64,000 nucleotides of DNA from Cryobacterium shii (GTDB taxonomy: Bacteria; Actinomycetota; Actinomycetes; Actinomycetales; Microbacteriaceae), in the NCBI RefSeq assembly GCF_004402595.1, contig NZ_SOFY01000049.1, positions 1-64,000 of the forward strand, read 5' to 3'. Shown piece after piece: positions 19,202 to 29,071 of the stretch (its first letter is position 1; the number at the start of each line of letters is the position of its first letter). Both the position numbers and the translations under genes were made by a program. The notes under the pieces are model-generated. The model did not search any database and had not been told where the DNA came from. It saw nothing but the letters and a program-made list of their open reading frames with translations.

Positions 19202-19948
19202 ATGACTTCGTCCGAATCGACCCCGCAGGACGGGGCCCAGCCGAGACGGCGAGATGCCCGACAGAACCGTGAACGTCTGATCGTCGAGGCTCGGGCGCTG
19301 ATCGCCGTGAACGGCGTCGACGCGTCCCTGGAGGAAATCGCCCGCCGCGCCGACGTGGGCGTGGCCACGCTCTACCGCAACTTCCCGACCCGCGACGACC
19401 TGGTGCGGGCCCTGCACGATCTCGCTCTGGCCGAACTGGCCACCGTGCGTGACGAGATCGCCGCCGCCCCCACGGCCTGGGCCGGCATCGTCGTCTACAC
19501 CGAGCGCGTCGCGGAATGGCTCGTCGCCGACCCGTCGCTCCCACCCATCCTCAGGCGGATGGAGACGATCGACCCGAGCGTCGGCAAGGGCACCGCGTTC
19601 CAGGGCGTCATCACCTCCCTGGTCGCGCAGGCGAAGAAGGACGGCGACCTTCGGCCGGACGTAGACGCCGTCGACCTGGCCGTGCTGGTCACAATGGTGG
19701 GCTCGCTGGGCCTGCTCGGCGGCGCCTACAGCGGCCAGTGGCGGCGGCAACTGTCCGTCGTCCTCGACGGACTGCGCTCGCCCGACCGCGACCGGCCCAG
19801 GCTGCCGGGGCGTCCGCTGCGGTCGCGCGAATTCCAGGCGGCCGTGCACGGCCTGTCCCGGCGGGCCACCCGCGCTGCGTCGCGCGGCAACGCGGCCGGA
19901 CCGTCCGGACCGGCTGGATCCGCCGGACCGGCCGGGCCCGGGGCCTAG
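19202..19948 (+). CDS. TetR/AcrR family regulator, divergent from kynA
   Basis: 248 residues. After a charged N-terminus, [20 protein letters not shown] leads into the [23 protein letters not shown] (about residues 39-58), the TLYRNF form typical of TetR proteins. The effector domain is followed by a long Arg/Pro/Gly tail from about residue 195. Its position back-to-back with kynA makes it a candidate regulator of tryptophan catabolism. Its stop TAG directly touches the ATG of the LacI gene, so it could instead be co-transcribed with that gene. Confidence 0.87.
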   Translation: MTSSESTPQDGAQPRRRDARQNRERLIVEARALIAVNGVDASLEEIARRADVGVATLYRNFPTRDDLVRALHDLALAELATVRDEIAAAPTAWAGIVVYTERVAEWLVADPSLPPILRRMETIDPSVGKGTAFQGVITSLVAQAKKDGDLRPDVDAVDLAVLVTMVGSLGLLGGAYSGQWRRQLSVVLDGLRSPDRDRPRLPGRPLRSREFQAAVHGLSRRATRAASRGNAAGPSGPAGSAGPAGPGA

Positions 19949-21043
19949 ATGAAGGCCGCGACCGTCTACGACGTCGCCGCCCATGCGGGGGTGTCGATCG
20001 CGACGGTCTCACGGGTGCTCCGTCGTCCGGGTGATGTACGCGCATCCACCAGGGCCCGCGTGCTGGCATCGGTGCAGGAGCTGGGCTACGTGCCGAGTGC
20101 CAGCGCCCGCAGCCTGGCCGCGCGCCGCACCGGCGTGCTCGGACTGTTCTTCCCGAGCATCGACGACGAGGAGAACCAGGCCGAGGCCGTCTTCGAGCAG
20201 GACACCCAGGTGCAGCTGGTCGTGGACATCCCCGACACCGGAGAGGTGCGCCCGCCGAACCTCTACTTCGACGAGGTGCTGCGCGGGAGCGAACGTGAGG
20301 CCTGGCGGCACGGCTTCGCCCTGATGGTCGGCGTCGGCCGCGGTTCGAACCCGGCCGCAATGGTCAACGACATCGCCGGCCGGGTCGACGGGATGGCGGT
20401 GCTCGCGCGCAGCGTTCCGGACGAACTGCTCGACCACGTCTCCCGGCGCATCCCGGTGGTGCTGATCGCCGGGCCGCGTCGCGGCGACGATTACGACCAC
20501 GTCAGCGTGAGCAACACCGAGGGCATGCGCGCCCTGACGGGGCACCTGCTCGATCGGCACGGGGTGAGGGACCCGGTGTACGTCGCAGGTCCGGCGGACT
20601 CGCCCGACGACGCCGAGCGGCACCTGGGCTTCCGGCAGGCCCTCGAGGCGGCCGGCATCGACCCGGCCGCGCTGCCGGTGCTGCGCGGCAACTTCTCCCG
20701 GGTGCAGGCGCGAGCCGTCGCCGAGGAACTCCTCGCGGCCGGGACGCTGCCGCGGGCCCTGGTCTGCGGCAACGACCAGATGGCCCTGGGCCTGCTGGAC
20801 GTGTTCGGCCCGGCGGGCGTGCGAGTGCCCGTGGACGTGATCGTGACCGGGTTCGACGGGATCGACGCCGGCCGCCTCTCGACCCCGCGCCTGACCACGG
20901 TGCACCAGCCGATGGGGGACCTGGGCCGCGCCGCGGTGAGGGCCATGCTCAGCCGGCTCGAGCACCCGGACCAGCCGCCGATCACCTCCCGCCTCCCCGT
21001 CAAGGTGCTGCTGCGGGAAAGTTCAGAGGGCGCGTCCGCCTGA
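19949..21043 (+). CDS. LacI family transcriptional regulator, probably of the beta-glucoside locus
   Basis: 364 residues. The N-terminal HTH TVYDVAAHAGVSIATVSRVL and hinge STRARVLASVQELGYVPSAS are textbook LacI. The periplasmic-binding-like effector domain has its final VTGFDGIDAGRLSTPRLTTV. It lies just upstream of an ABC importer, a hydrolase and a GH1 beta-glucosidase, and a LacI-type operator (21324-21337) overlaps the importer promoter. It therefore most likely represses that operon until a beta-glucoside binds. The start ATG abuts the stop of the tetR gene with no spacer. Confidence 0.93.
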   Translation: MKAATVYDVAAHAGVSIATVSRVLRRPGDVRASTRARVLASVQELGYVPSASARSLAARRTGVLGLFFPSIDDEENQAEAVFEQDTQVQLVVDIPDTGEVRPPNLYFDEVLRGSEREAWRHGFALMVGVGRGSNPAAMVNDIAGRVDGMAVLARSVPDELLDHVSRRIPVVLIAGPRRGDDYDHVSVSNTEGMRALTGHLLDRHGVRDPVYVAGPADSPDDAERHLGFRQALEAAGIDPAALPVLRGNFSRVQARAVAEELLAAGTLPRALVCGNDQMALGLLDVFGPAGVRVPVDVIVTGFDGIDAGRLSTPRLTTVHQPMGDLGRAAVRAMLSRLEHPDQPPITSRLPVKVLLRESSEGASA

Positions 21044-21125
21044 GCCGGGATCCCGGGTGAGCCCTGGCCCGCGCGCCTTCGCCCACCTCGCCCGCCCGCG
21101 TGCCCGAACCCCAGCCGCGGGCGTG

Positions 21126-21210
21126 AACCAATTCGACGGAGATTTTGCCGGAATCAGGCTGAAACAGCCCGATTCCGGGTTTTTGGAGCAGTATCTCCGT
21201 CGAATTGGTT
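21126..21210. repeat. Dispersed palindrome, family C copy 3
   Basis: 18-bp perfect arms (21126-21143, AACCAATTCGACGGAGAT, and 21193-21210) around a 49-nt interior that itself contains GAATCAGGCTG/CAGCCCGATTC. It lies in the 385-bp gap after the LacI gene; the rest of the gap holds the importer promoter. Confidence 0.88.
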
Positions 21211-21309
21211 AGGGGCCGGGGGAAGCGGGGCGGGGGCCGCCGGAGGGCGCGGGGATTCGGGCGTCCGGGCATCCGTTTGCGCGTCTCAACAGCACAATGG
21301 ATATTTTTC

Positions 21310-21339
21310 TTGCGTCCAGCGAATGTAAGCGCATACAGT
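21310..21339 (+). promoter_or_regulatory. Promoter of the ABC importer operon
   Basis: -35 TTGCGT (21310-21315), 18-nt spacer, -10 TACAGT (21334-21339). The start would be near 21346, giving an 80-nt leader before the SBP gene. Confidence 0.6.
21324..21337. promoter_or_regulatory. LacI-family operator
   Basis: TGTAAGCGCATACA is palindromic except for one pair and has the central CG of LacI/GalR sites. It overlaps the -10 hexamer, a position that would block transcription. Confidence 0.65.
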
Positions 21340-21428
21340 AGAGGCATCGCCTCAGGTATTCCCGTTCGGTAGCGATACCGGCCTCGCTGCCGTATAGGTC
21401 AACGACGACACAAAGGATTTCAAGAGCA

Positions 21429-23081
21429 ATGAAGCAATTGAGAGGGCACATCCTACGAACGGCCTTCGCCGTGGTGGGCGTGACCGCACTGCTGGCTACC
21501 AGCGCGTGCAGCATGAACGTCAAAAATCAAGCGAGCGGCCCCAGCGACGGGTCCCTGCTCGTCGCGGCCGACAACGGCTCTCCCACGTTCGAGAAGAACT
21601 TCAACCCGTTCTCCACGAGCAAGCGCGTCGCCACCACCTATATGTACGAACCGCTGCGGGTCACCAACACGCTCGACGGCACCGCGACCCCGTTCCTCGC
21701 CACCGGCAACACCCTGCCGGACGCCAAGACCGTCGTCTACGACATCCGTACCGGTGTGAAGTGGTCCGACGGCACGGCCTTCACCCCGGCCGACGTGCTC
21801 TACACGTTCAACCTCGTCAAGGCGACTCCCGCCCTCGACACCTGGGGCGTCTGGCAGCACATCGAGAGCCTCGAGGTCGTCGGCGACACCGTCGTCTTCC
21901 ACCTCAAGACGGAGGATGTTCCCGCCGCCTCCATCATCGACCAGCAGCTGATCGTTCCCGAGCACATCTGGAAAGACGTGAAGGACCCGGTCACCTGGAA
22001 GAACGAGAAGCCCGTCACCACCGGCCCGTTCGTGCTGGACACCTTCACCGCCAACCAGTACACGCTCAAGAAGAACGTGGACTACTGGCAGGCCGACAAG
22101 GTCGCCGTGGAGAAGCTCGTGCTCCCCGCCGCCAACAGCCAGCTCGACGTCGTCAAGAACGGCTACGACTGGGCCTACGCGTTCATCACGGATGTCGAGG
22201 GCACCTGGGTCAACGCCGACAAGCAGCACAACAAGTACTGGTTCCCCCCGGGCGGCACGATCACCCTGTCCCCGAACCTGACCAGGGCGCCGTACAACGA
22301 CGTGAACTTCCGCCAGGGCCTGAGCCTGGCGCTCGACCGGGAGAAGATCGCCACGGATGCCGAACAGGGTTACGTGGATGCCGCCGGCCAGTCCGGACTC
22401 CTGCTCCCGAACCAGGAAGCGTGGCTGAACGCCGACCTTCCCAACGAAGGAGTCGTGGCGCAGGACAAGACGGCCGCACTGGCTGCCTTCGCGAAGGCCG
22501 GCTACACCCAGCAGGGCGACAAGATGGTCGACGCCAGCGGCACGCAGTTGAGCATCAACATCCTCACCGCCAACGGCTACACCGACTGGCTCCAGGGCCT
22601 GCAGACCGTGCAGTCCCAGCTCGGCGCGCTCGGCATCGACGTCAAGCTCAGCCAGCCGCAGCCGGCCGCCTACACCGAGGCGCTCAGCAAGGGTGACTTC
22701 GATATCGCCATGAACAGCTTCGGCGGCACCGGCAGCGTCTTCCAGGACATGAACACGCTCCTGAACAGCGAATTCGCCACCCCGATCGGCACCGGCACCA
22801 CCGGCAACTACGGTCGCTTCAGCGACCCGAAGGTGGACGCCCTGCTGGCCCAGCTCAAGGCCTCGACCGACGAGACCGAACAGAAGGCCATCTCCGCCCA
22901 GCTGCAGACCGTGCTCTACGAGCAGCTGCCCGTGATCAGCATGTTCTACGGCGGCCTCTGGGGCCTCTCCAGCGACAAGAACTTCACCAACTGGCCCAGT
23001 GAGAAGAACGCCTACGCTCCGCCGAACACGTGGAACTCGACCCCGCTGCTCATCCTCACGAATCTGAAGAAGGCGAAGTAA
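21429..23081 (+). CDS. ABC importer substrate-binding lipoprotein (family 5, peptide/oligosaccharide type)
   Basis: 550 residues. A lipoprotein signal (hydrophobic AFAVVGVTALLATSAC, lipidated Cys27) anchors it outside the membrane. The family 5 (DppA/OppA-like) fold shows in FNPFSTSKRVATTYMYEPL, DIRTGVKWSDGTAFTPADVL, and FRQGLSLALDREKIATDAEQ. Family 5 proteins bind peptides, but in several Thermotoga and actinobacterial loci they bind beta-gluco-oligosaccharides. The LacI regulator upstream and GH1 enzyme downstream favour a beta-glucoside ligand here (inference). First gene of a five-gene operon. Confidence 0.9.
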   Translation: MKQLRGHILRTAFAVVGVTALLATSACSMNVKNQASGPSDGSLLVAADNGSPTFEKNFNPFSTSKRVATTYMYEPLRVTNTLDGTATPFLATGNTLPDAKTVVYDIRTGVKWSDGTAFTPADVLYTFNLVKATPALDTWGVWQHIESLEVVGDTVVFHLKTEDVPAASIIDQQLIVPEHIWKDVKDPVTWKNEKPVTTGPFVLDTFTANQYTLKKNVDYWQADKVAVEKLVLPAANSQLDVVKNGYDWAYAFITDVEGTWVNADKQHNKYWFPPGGTITLSPNLTRAPYNDVNFRQGLSLALDREKIATDAEQGYVDAAGQSGLLLPNQEAWLNADLPNEGVVAQDKTAALAAFAKAGYTQQGDKMVDASGTQLSINILTANGYTDWLQGLQTVQSQLGALGIDVKLSQPQPAAYTEALSKGDFDIAMNSFGGTGSVFQDMNTLLNSEFATPIGTGTTGNYGRFSDPKVDALLAQLKASTDETEQKAISAQLQTVLYEQLPVISMFYGGLWGLSSDKNFTNWPSEKNAYAPPNTWNSTPLLILTNLKKAK

Positions 23082-23195
23082 CCAACCATCGCCCCGCGAG
23101 CGCGGGTGGGTGCCCCTGGGGGGACTCGCCCGCGCTCCTCTCCCTGGTGCATTTCCCGGTTTGAAATGCCGACTCAGACTCGAAAGGAACGACCC

Positions 23196-24176
23196 GTGCG
23201 CTACACGCTGAGCAAGGTCGGCCTGCTGCTGCTCACCCTGTGGGCGGCCGTCACGCTGAACTTCCTCCTCCCGCGGCTCATGCCCGGCTCCCCGGCGGAC
23301 GCCGCCATCGCCAAACTCGCCCAGAACGGCCCGGTCAGTCCCTCGACCCGCGCCGCCATCGAGGCCCAGCTGGGCGTGCCAACGGGCAGCGCCTGGGACC
23401 AGTACCTGCAATACCTGAACAATGTGGTGCACTTCGACTTCGGCGTCTCGTACACCTTCTTCCCGCAGAGCGTCGCGAGCCTCGTGGCAACCGCCTTGCC
23501 GTGGACGCTGGTGCTCGTCGGGTTCGTTACCATCGTCGCCTTCATCTTCGGCACCCTGCTCGGCGTCCTCGCCGCCTGGAAGCGTGGCAGCTGGCTCGAC
23601 ACCCTGCCCACCGTCGGCGGCACCTTCGCCAGCGCGTTCCCGTACTTCTGGACGGCCCTGCTGCTGCTCTTCTTCCTCGGCTATGTGGCGGGCTGGTTCC
23701 CGACCTCCGGGGCCTACAGCAGCTCGGCGACGCCCGACTTCTCGGTCGCGTTCCTGCTGGATGCGCTCTACCACTCGATCCTGCCGGCCACCACGATCCT
23801 GATCACCTCTCTCGGCGGCTGGATCCTGGGCATGCGCAGCACCATGATCAACACGCTCGGCGACGACTACGTCACCTTCGCGGAGGCGAACGGACTGCAC
23901 CCGCGCACCGTCGCCATCCGTTATGCCGCCCGCAACGCCATCCTGCCCAACCTCACCTCGTTCGGGCTCGCGCTCGGCGGCGTCGTCGGCGGATCCCTGC
24001 TCGTGGAGCGCGTCTTCAACTATCCGGGGGTCGGCTACCTGCTCTACACGGCAGTGGTCAACCAGGACTTCCCCCTCATGCAGGCCCTGTTCCTGATCAT
24101 CACGATCAGTGTGCTGCTGGCCAACTTCATAGTCGACATCCTGTACGGCATTCTCGACCCGAGGACGAGACGATGA
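23196..24176 (+). CDS. ABC importer permease (DppB type)
   Basis: 326 residues from GTG 23196 (VRYTLSKVGLLLLTLWAAVT), chosen because GAAAGGAAC lies just upstream. It has the usual six membrane segments, the N-terminal NFLLPRLMPGSPADAAIAKL typical of DppB, and the EAA loop YVTFAEANGLHPRTVAIRYA that contacts the ATPase. The C-terminal FNYPGVGYLLYTAVVNQDFP block is conserved in this subfamily. The stop overlaps the next permease start by ATGA. Confidence 0.93.
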   Translation: MRYTLSKVGLLLLTLWAAVTLNFLLPRLMPGSPADAAIAKLAQNGPVSPSTRAAIEAQLGVPTGSAWDQYLQYLNNVVHFDFGVSYTFFPQSVASLVATALPWTLVLVGFVTIVAFIFGTLLGVLAAWKRGSWLDTLPTVGGTFASAFPYFWTALLLLFFLGYVAGWFPTSGAYSSSATPDFSVAFLLDALYHSILPATTILITSLGGWILGMRSTMINTLGDDYVTFAEANGLHPRTVAIRYAARNAILPNLTSFGLALGGVVGGSLLVERVFNYPGVGYLLYTAVVNQDFPLMQALFLIITISVLLANFIVDILYGILDPRTRR

Positions 24177-25114
24177 CCCCCACCAGAACGATCATCCCGC
24201 CCACGTCGATCGTGAAGACGATGTCGCCGGGCGACCACGCCGGCACGGCCAACCCGCTGCGCGTTCTCTGGCGGGCCTTCGCCACCATCTGGAGCGTGCC
24301 CAAGGCCCGGATCGGCGTGGCCATGCTCGGAGTCTTCGTGCTGGTCGCGATCTTCGCCCCGCTGCTGGCGCCCTACGCCGCGACCGACAACTCCTTCGGC
24401 CGCAGCGAGGACATGAGCGCCGCGCACTGGCTCGGCACCACCGCAGCCGGCCAGGATGTGCTGTCCCAGCTCATCTACGGTGCCCGCGTCTCCGTGTTCG
24501 TCGGCTTCGTCGCCGGCCTGCTGTCCACGATCATCGCGGTGTTGATCGGATTGAGCTGGGGCTACCTGAGGGGCTTCGCCGGTGAAGTGATCAACTTCAT
24601 CGTCAACCTCTTCCTCGTCATCCCGGCCCTCCCGCTGATGATCGTCATCGCCGCCTACCTGCAAAACGGCGGCATCGGCATGATCGTGCTGGTCGTCGTG
24701 ATCACCGGCTGGGCCTGGGGCGCCCGGGTGCTGCGCTCGCAGACCCAGTCCCTGCGCTCCCGCGACTTCGTCACGGCCGCCATCTTCAGCGGCGAGAGCC
24801 CGTCCCGGATCGTGTTCCGGGAGATCCTGCCCAACATGACCTCGCTCATCGTCGGCAGCTTCTTCGGGGCCTCGACCGCGGCGATCCTCGCCGAAGCGGG
24901 CCTGGAGTTCCTGGGCCTGGGCGACTCGACCACGGTCAGCTGGGGCACCATGCTCTTCTGGGCGCAGAACAGCAACGCCCTCCTGACCGGCCAGTGGGTG
25001 CTGCTCTTCGCCCCCGGCCTCTGCATCTCACTGCTGGCCACCTCCATGAGCCTGATCAACTTCGGCGTCGACGGGCTGAGCAATCCGCGCCTCCGAGAAG
25101 GAGCAAAACGATGA
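24173..25114 (+). CDS. ABC importer permease (DppC type)
   Basis: 313 residues. The DppC/OppC pattern is complete: a cytoplasmic N-terminus, first helix IGVAMLGVFVLVAIFAPLLA, HWLGTTAAGQDVLSQLIYGA, and the ATPase-contact loop RSRDFVTAAIFSGESPSRIV. It ends SLINFGVDGLSNPRLREGAK. It pairs with the preceding permease to form the channel. Both ends overlap neighbours by ATGA, so the operon is tightly coupled. Confidence 0.94.
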   Translation: MTPTRTIIPPTSIVKTMSPGDHAGTANPLRVLWRAFATIWSVPKARIGVAMLGVFVLVAIFAPLLAPYAATDNSFGRSEDMSAAHWLGTTAAGQDVLSQLIYGARVSVFVGFVAGLLSTIIAVLIGLSWGYLRGFAGEVINFIVNLFLVIPALPLMIVIAAYLQNGGIGMIVLVVVITGWAWGARVLRSQTQSLRSRDFVTAAIFSGESPSRIVFREILPNMTSLIVGSFFGASTAAILAEAGLEFLGLGDSTTVSWGTMLFWAQNSNALLTGQWVLLFAPGLCISLLATSMSLINFGVDGLSNPRLREGAKR

Positions 25115-26877
25115 GTCTCGTCAGCGTGCAGGGCCTGTTCGTGGTCTACGAACCGCAGGGTGCCCTTCCGGTTCCCGCGGTGCGGAACGTCTCCTTCGAC
25201 CTCGAGCAGGGCGACTTCGTCGGCCTGGTGGGCGAGTCCGGGTCGGGAAAATCGACCCTGGGCTTCGCCCTGACCGGCCTGTCCAAGCCGCCGGCGCGGG
25301 TCAGCGCCGGCAGCATCCTCTTCGACGGTGTCGACATCGCCGGCATGACACCGGCCCAGCTGCGCGTGCAGCGGCACGGCGGCTTCGCCATGGTGCTGCA
25401 GTCGGGGATGAACGCGCTGAACCCGGTGCGCAGCATCCGTGACCATTTCTTCGACATCTTCACCGCCCACGGCCACGTGTCCAAACGTGACCGCGAGGCT
25501 CGGGCGATCGAGCTGGTCGGCAAGGTCGAACTGCCCGCGAGCGTGCTCGACCGGTTCTCCGGCGAGCTGAGCGGCGGGATGCGCCAGCGCGTCTCGATCG
25601 CGCTGGCCCTCTCCCTGGAACCGCGCCTGATGGTCTTCGACGAGCCGACGACGGCCCTCGACGTGCTCGTGCAGCACGCCGTGATGGACACCATCCGGGA
25701 GCTGCAGAAGTCCGAGAAGTTCACGGCCGTGCTGATCAGCCACGACCTGGGCATGGTGCTCGAGGTGACCGAACGGGTGATGGTCATGCACGACGGGCTC
25801 GTCGTGGAGGACGCGCTCGCCGCCGAGATCCTGGCCGCGCCGCAGCATCCGTACACCCGGATGCTGCTCAGCCACTACGGCGATCCGCGTGCGGCCGTCG
25901 TGGAGGTGCCCGGGCTGGCGGCCCGCGGCGGGGACCGGGCAACGGATGTCGCGGTCGCCGCGGCCGGGAACGCCCCGGTCACCGTGACCGGCGACACGCT
26001 CGACACGCTCGAGCCGGTCGCCGCGCCCGCTGCGCCGCCGGCTTCGACCGTGCGCCGCCGGGAAGGCCGCGCCGCCCGCGAAGCCATCGTGGTGACCAAT
26101 GTGTCGAAGATCTACCAGCGGCCCAGCCGCGGCGAAGAGCCCGTCTGCGCGGTCAACAACGTGTCGTTCACCCTCGAACCCGGGGCGTCGATGGCGCTGG
26201 TGGGGGCGAGCGGCAGCGGCAAGAGCACCATCGCCAAGCTGATCACCGGGGTGGAGCGTCCGACCAGCGGCAGCATCACCTTCGGCGACCTGCAGATCGA
26301 CACGATCAAGCGGCGGCAGCTCAAGCGGCTGCACACCGAGGTGCAGATGGTGTTCCAGGACCCGTACGCGGCGCTCAACCCGCTGCACACGGTGGAGTAC
26401 ATCCTGACCCGGCCGATCCTGAACTTCTCCAGGCTGCGCGGTCGCGACGCCCGGGCCCGCGTGCTCGAACTGCTCGAGACCGTGGGGCTGACCCCGGTCG
26501 AGCAGTTCGCCGCCCGGCTGCCGCACCAGCTCTCCGGCGGGCAGCGCCAGCGCGTGGTGATCGCCCGGGCGCTGGCCAGCGACCCGCAGGTGATCATCGC
26601 CGACGAGCCGGTCTCGATGCTCGACGTGTCGCTGCGGGCCGGGGTGCTCGCGCTGCTCGACAGCCTGCGCGAGACCTGGGGCGTGAGTATGCTCTACATC
26701 ACTCACGACCTGCTCAGCGCCCGCCTGGTCACCGACCAGATCATGGTGCTCAACAGCGGGGCGGTGGTCGAGGAGGGCCGCACGGCCGACGTGCTGCAGA
26801 ACCCGCAGGACGAGTACACCATCCGGCTGCTCGAGGCCATCCCGCACCCGACCGTGGGCGGGCTGGTGCAGTCGTGA
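25111..26877 (+). CDS. Fused double ABC ATPase (DppD-DppF type)
   Basis: 588 residues with two complete nucleotide-binding domains in one chain. Domain 1 (about 1-265) has Walker A GESGSGKST, signature LSGGMRQR, Walker B LMVFDEPTTALD. Domain 2 (about 330-585) has Walker A GASGSGKST, signature LSGGQRQR and VIIADEPVSMLD. The linker (about 270-330) is Ala/Val/Pro-rich. In most peptide-type importers these are two proteins. It powers the permease pair encoded upstream and overlaps both neighbours by 4 nt. Confidence 0.95.
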   Translation: MSLVSVQGLFVVYEPQGALPVPAVRNVSFDLEQGDFVGLVGESGSGKSTLGFALTGLSKPPARVSAGSILFDGVDIAGMTPAQLRVQRHGGFAMVLQSGMNALNPVRSIRDHFFDIFTAHGHVSKRDREARAIELVGKVELPASVLDRFSGELSGGMRQRVSIALALSLEPRLMVFDEPTTALDVLVQHAVMDTIRELQKSEKFTAVLISHDLGMVLEVTERVMVMHDGLVVEDALAAEILAAPQHPYTRMLLSHYGDPRAAVVEVPGLAARGGDRATDVAVAAAGNAPVTVTGDTLDTLEPVAAPAAPPASTVRRREGRAAREAIVVTNVSKIYQRPSRGEEPVCAVNNVSFTLEPGASMALVGASGSGKSTIAKLITGVERPTSGSITFGDLQIDTIKRRQLKRLHTEVQMVFQDPYAALNPLHTVEYILTRPILNFSRLRGRDARARVLELLETVGLTPVEQFAARLPHQLSGGQRQRVVIARALASDPQVIIADEPVSMLDVSLRAGVLALLDSLRETWGVSMLYITHDLLSARLVTDQIMVLNSGAVVEEGRTADVLQNPQDEYTIRLLEAIPHPTVGGLVQS

Positions 26878-27812
26878 GCGTCTTCCTCGAATCGTCGGAT
26901 TTCTCCGCCGCCTCGGACGCCTTCGGCGAGTACGGCCTCGCCGGGGTGGGCTGGGACGGGGTCGGCCCGTTCGGCGCGCTCCCGGTGCCGCTGACGGATG
27001 CCGTCGCGCACCTGGGCCTGGACCTCCCGGTCGGACGCCTGACCGGGTTGCGCTCCCGGCCGGTGGGGCCCAGCCGCGGAACGGTGCTGCTCGTGCCGGG
27101 TTTCACCGGTTCGAAGGAGGACTTCGGCGGTTTCCTGCCCCTGCTCGCCGCCCACGGCTGGGACGCCTGGAGCTACAGCCAGCGCGGCCAGGCGGACTCC
27201 GCGGCGCCGGTCGGCGAAGAGAACTACACCCTCGAACTCTTCGCCCGGGACGCGGTCGCCGTGGCCGCCCTGATCGGCCGCGACGGTCCGGTACACCTGC
27301 TCGGGCACAGCTTCGGCGGTGTCGTGGCCCGGGCCGCGGCCATCCGGTCGCCCCGGAGCTTCTCCGACCTCACGCTGCTCTGCTCGGGCCCGCACGGCTG
27401 GGCCGGCCGGCTGGACCGGGAGGAGACGATCATCCGTTCCCGCGGTTCTGCGGCCTTGTGGGACGAGGACAATCCGCACACGGTCGGCCGGGCCGACGCG
27501 GAGCTCACCGCCGACGAGGCCTTCCGCCGGTTGCGGATGGGGCGCACCAGCGACGACAGCCTGCTCGGCGCGGCGGAGATCCTCTCCGACCCGACCGACA
27601 CCACGGCCGAGCTGCTCGGGACCGGGCTCGACGTGCTGGTCGCGCACGGCGCCGACGACCCCGCCTGGCCGCAGGAGTGGCAGCGCACCATGGCTTCCCG
27701 GCTCGATGGCACCTACGAGATCATTCCGGACGCGGCACACTCGCCGCAACGGGAGAACCCGGTCGCGACCGCGGCCGTGCTCGACCGTTTCTGGTCCCGC
27801 CGCGTCGGCTAG
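26874..27812 (+). CDS. Alpha/beta-fold hydrolase
   Basis: 312 residues from GTG 26874, overlapping the ATPase stop by GTGA. The oxyanion strand VLLVPGFTGSKEDFGGF, the nucleophile elbow LLGHSFGG (Ser146) and the late His in DAAHSPQRENP give a complete catalytic triad pattern. It has no signal peptide, so it acts in the cytosol, possibly removing acyl or ester groups from the imported compound before the GH1 enzyme acts (inference). Last gene of the importer operon; the GH1 gene starts 70 bp later. Confidence 0.88.
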   Translation: MSVFLESSDFSAASDAFGEYGLAGVGWDGVGPFGALPVPLTDAVAHLGLDLPVGRLTGLRSRPVGPSRGTVLLVPGFTGSKEDFGGFLPLLAAHGWDAWSYSQRGQADSAAPVGEENYTLELFARDAVAVAALIGRDGPVHLLGHSFGGVVARAAAIRSPRSFSDLTLLCSGPHGWAGRLDREETIIRSRGSAALWDEDNPHTVGRADAELTADEAFRRLRMGRTSDDSLLGAAEILSDPTDTTAELLGTGLDVLVAHGADDPAWPQEWQRTMASRLDGTYEIIPDAAHSPQRENPVATAAVLDRFWSRRVG

Positions 27813-27882
27813 GGCCATCCTCGTCGGGCCGCGTGGCTCATCCGTTCATCGTTTTTCACCGCAAGTGCAACAAGGAGTTATC

Positions 27883-29058
27883 GTGCTGAACTTTCCCAAC
27901 GGCTTCCTCTGGGGTGCCGCCACGGCCGCCCACCAGATCGAGGGCAACAACGTCAACAACGACTGGTGGGTGAAGGAGCACGCCGTCGGCACGCAGATCG
28001 TCGAGCCCAGCGGCGACGCCATGGACAGCTACCACCGGTTCGGCGAAGATATGAAGCTACTCGCCGACGCCGGCCTGAACTCCTACCGGTTCAGCATCGA
28101 ATGGAGCCGGATCGAGCCGGAGCCCGGTTTCGTCTCCCGCGCCGAGATCGACCACTACCGACGGATGGTCGACACGGCCCTCGAGTGCGGGCTCAACCCG
28201 GTCGTCACCCTGATGCACTTCACCGTGCCGCAGTGGATGTTCGAGAAGGGCTTCTGGCGCAACCCCGACGCGCCAGAGCTGTTCGCCCGGTTCACCGAAC
28301 TGACCCTGCCGATCGTGGCCGACGGCGTCGACTACGTCTGCACGATCAACGAGCCCAACATCGCGGCCATGCTCGCCGGCGGGGAGAGCGCCGCCAACCT
28401 GGTGGCCTTCGGCCTGCCGCGGCCCGACCTGCAGGTGGCCGACGCGCTGCTCGCGTCGCACAAGGCCTCCCGTGAGGTGCTCGCCTCGGTGCCCGGCCTG
28501 AAGTCCGGTTGGACCGTCGCGACCCAGGCGTTCCACTCCACCGGCGAGCCCGGAGCGGACGAGAAGCTGCGCGAATACGCCTACCCGAGCGACGACTGGT
28601 ACCTGGAGAACGCGCGCGGCGACGACTTCATCGGCGTGCAGGCGTACACCCGCACGTTCGTGGGCCCGGACGGCCCCCTCCCGGTTCGGGACGACGTGGA
28701 GACCACGCTCACCGGCTGGGAGTTCTTCCCGCCGGCGCTCGAACTCGGCGTGCGCGCCGCCTGGGAGCTCAGCGGGCACGTGCCGGTCATGGTCACCGAG
28801 AACGGTATCGCCACCGCGGACGACACCCGCCGGATCGACTACACGGATGGCGCCCTCCGCGGCCTGCACGCCGCGATCGAGGACGGCATCGAGGTGCTGG
28901 GCTACCTGCACTGGAGCGCCCTGGACAACTACGAGTGGGCGAGCGGGTTCCGGCCCACGTTCGGGCTGATCGCGGTGGACCGCGAGACCTTCGTGCGCAC
29001 GCCCAAGCCGAGCCTGGCCTGGCTCGGCGAGGTCGCCAGGCGCAACGGGCTCGTCTAG
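27883..29058 (+). CDS. Glycoside hydrolase family 1 beta-glucosidase
   Basis: 391 residues, shorter than the usual 440-480 of GH1. GTG 27883 is preceded by AAGGAG. Diagnostic features are FPNGFLWGAATAAHQIEGNN at the N-terminus, the acid/base Glu157 in TINEPN, the nucleophile Glu306 in VTENGIAT, and LDNYEWASGFRPTFGLI near the end. It lacks a signal peptide and would cleave imported beta-glucosides in the cytosol. The short length reflects trimmed loops; both catalytic residues are intact. Confidence 0.93.
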   Translation: MLNFPNGFLWGAATAAHQIEGNNVNNDWWVKEHAVGTQIVEPSGDAMDSYHRFGEDMKLLADAGLNSYRFSIEWSRIEPEPGFVSRAEIDHYRRMVDTALECGLNPVVTLMHFTVPQWMFEKGFWRNPDAPELFARFTELTLPIVADGVDYVCTINEPNIAAMLAGGESAANLVAFGLPRPDLQVADALLASHKASREVLASVPGLKSGWTVATQAFHSTGEPGADEKLREYAYPSDDWYLENARGDDFIGVQAYTRTFVGPDGPLPVRDDVETTLTGWEFFPPALELGVRAAWELSGHVPVMVTENGIATADDTRRIDYTDGALRGLHAAIEDGIEVLGYLHWSALDNYEWASGFRPTFGLIAVDRETFVRTPKPSLAWLGEVARRNGLV

Positions 29059-29071
29059 CCGCCCGGGCGCC

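Noticed and set aside
21453-23900. 815-codon minus-strand frame opposite the SBP and permease
   Set aside because: Antisense of well-supported transporter genes with no domain of its own.
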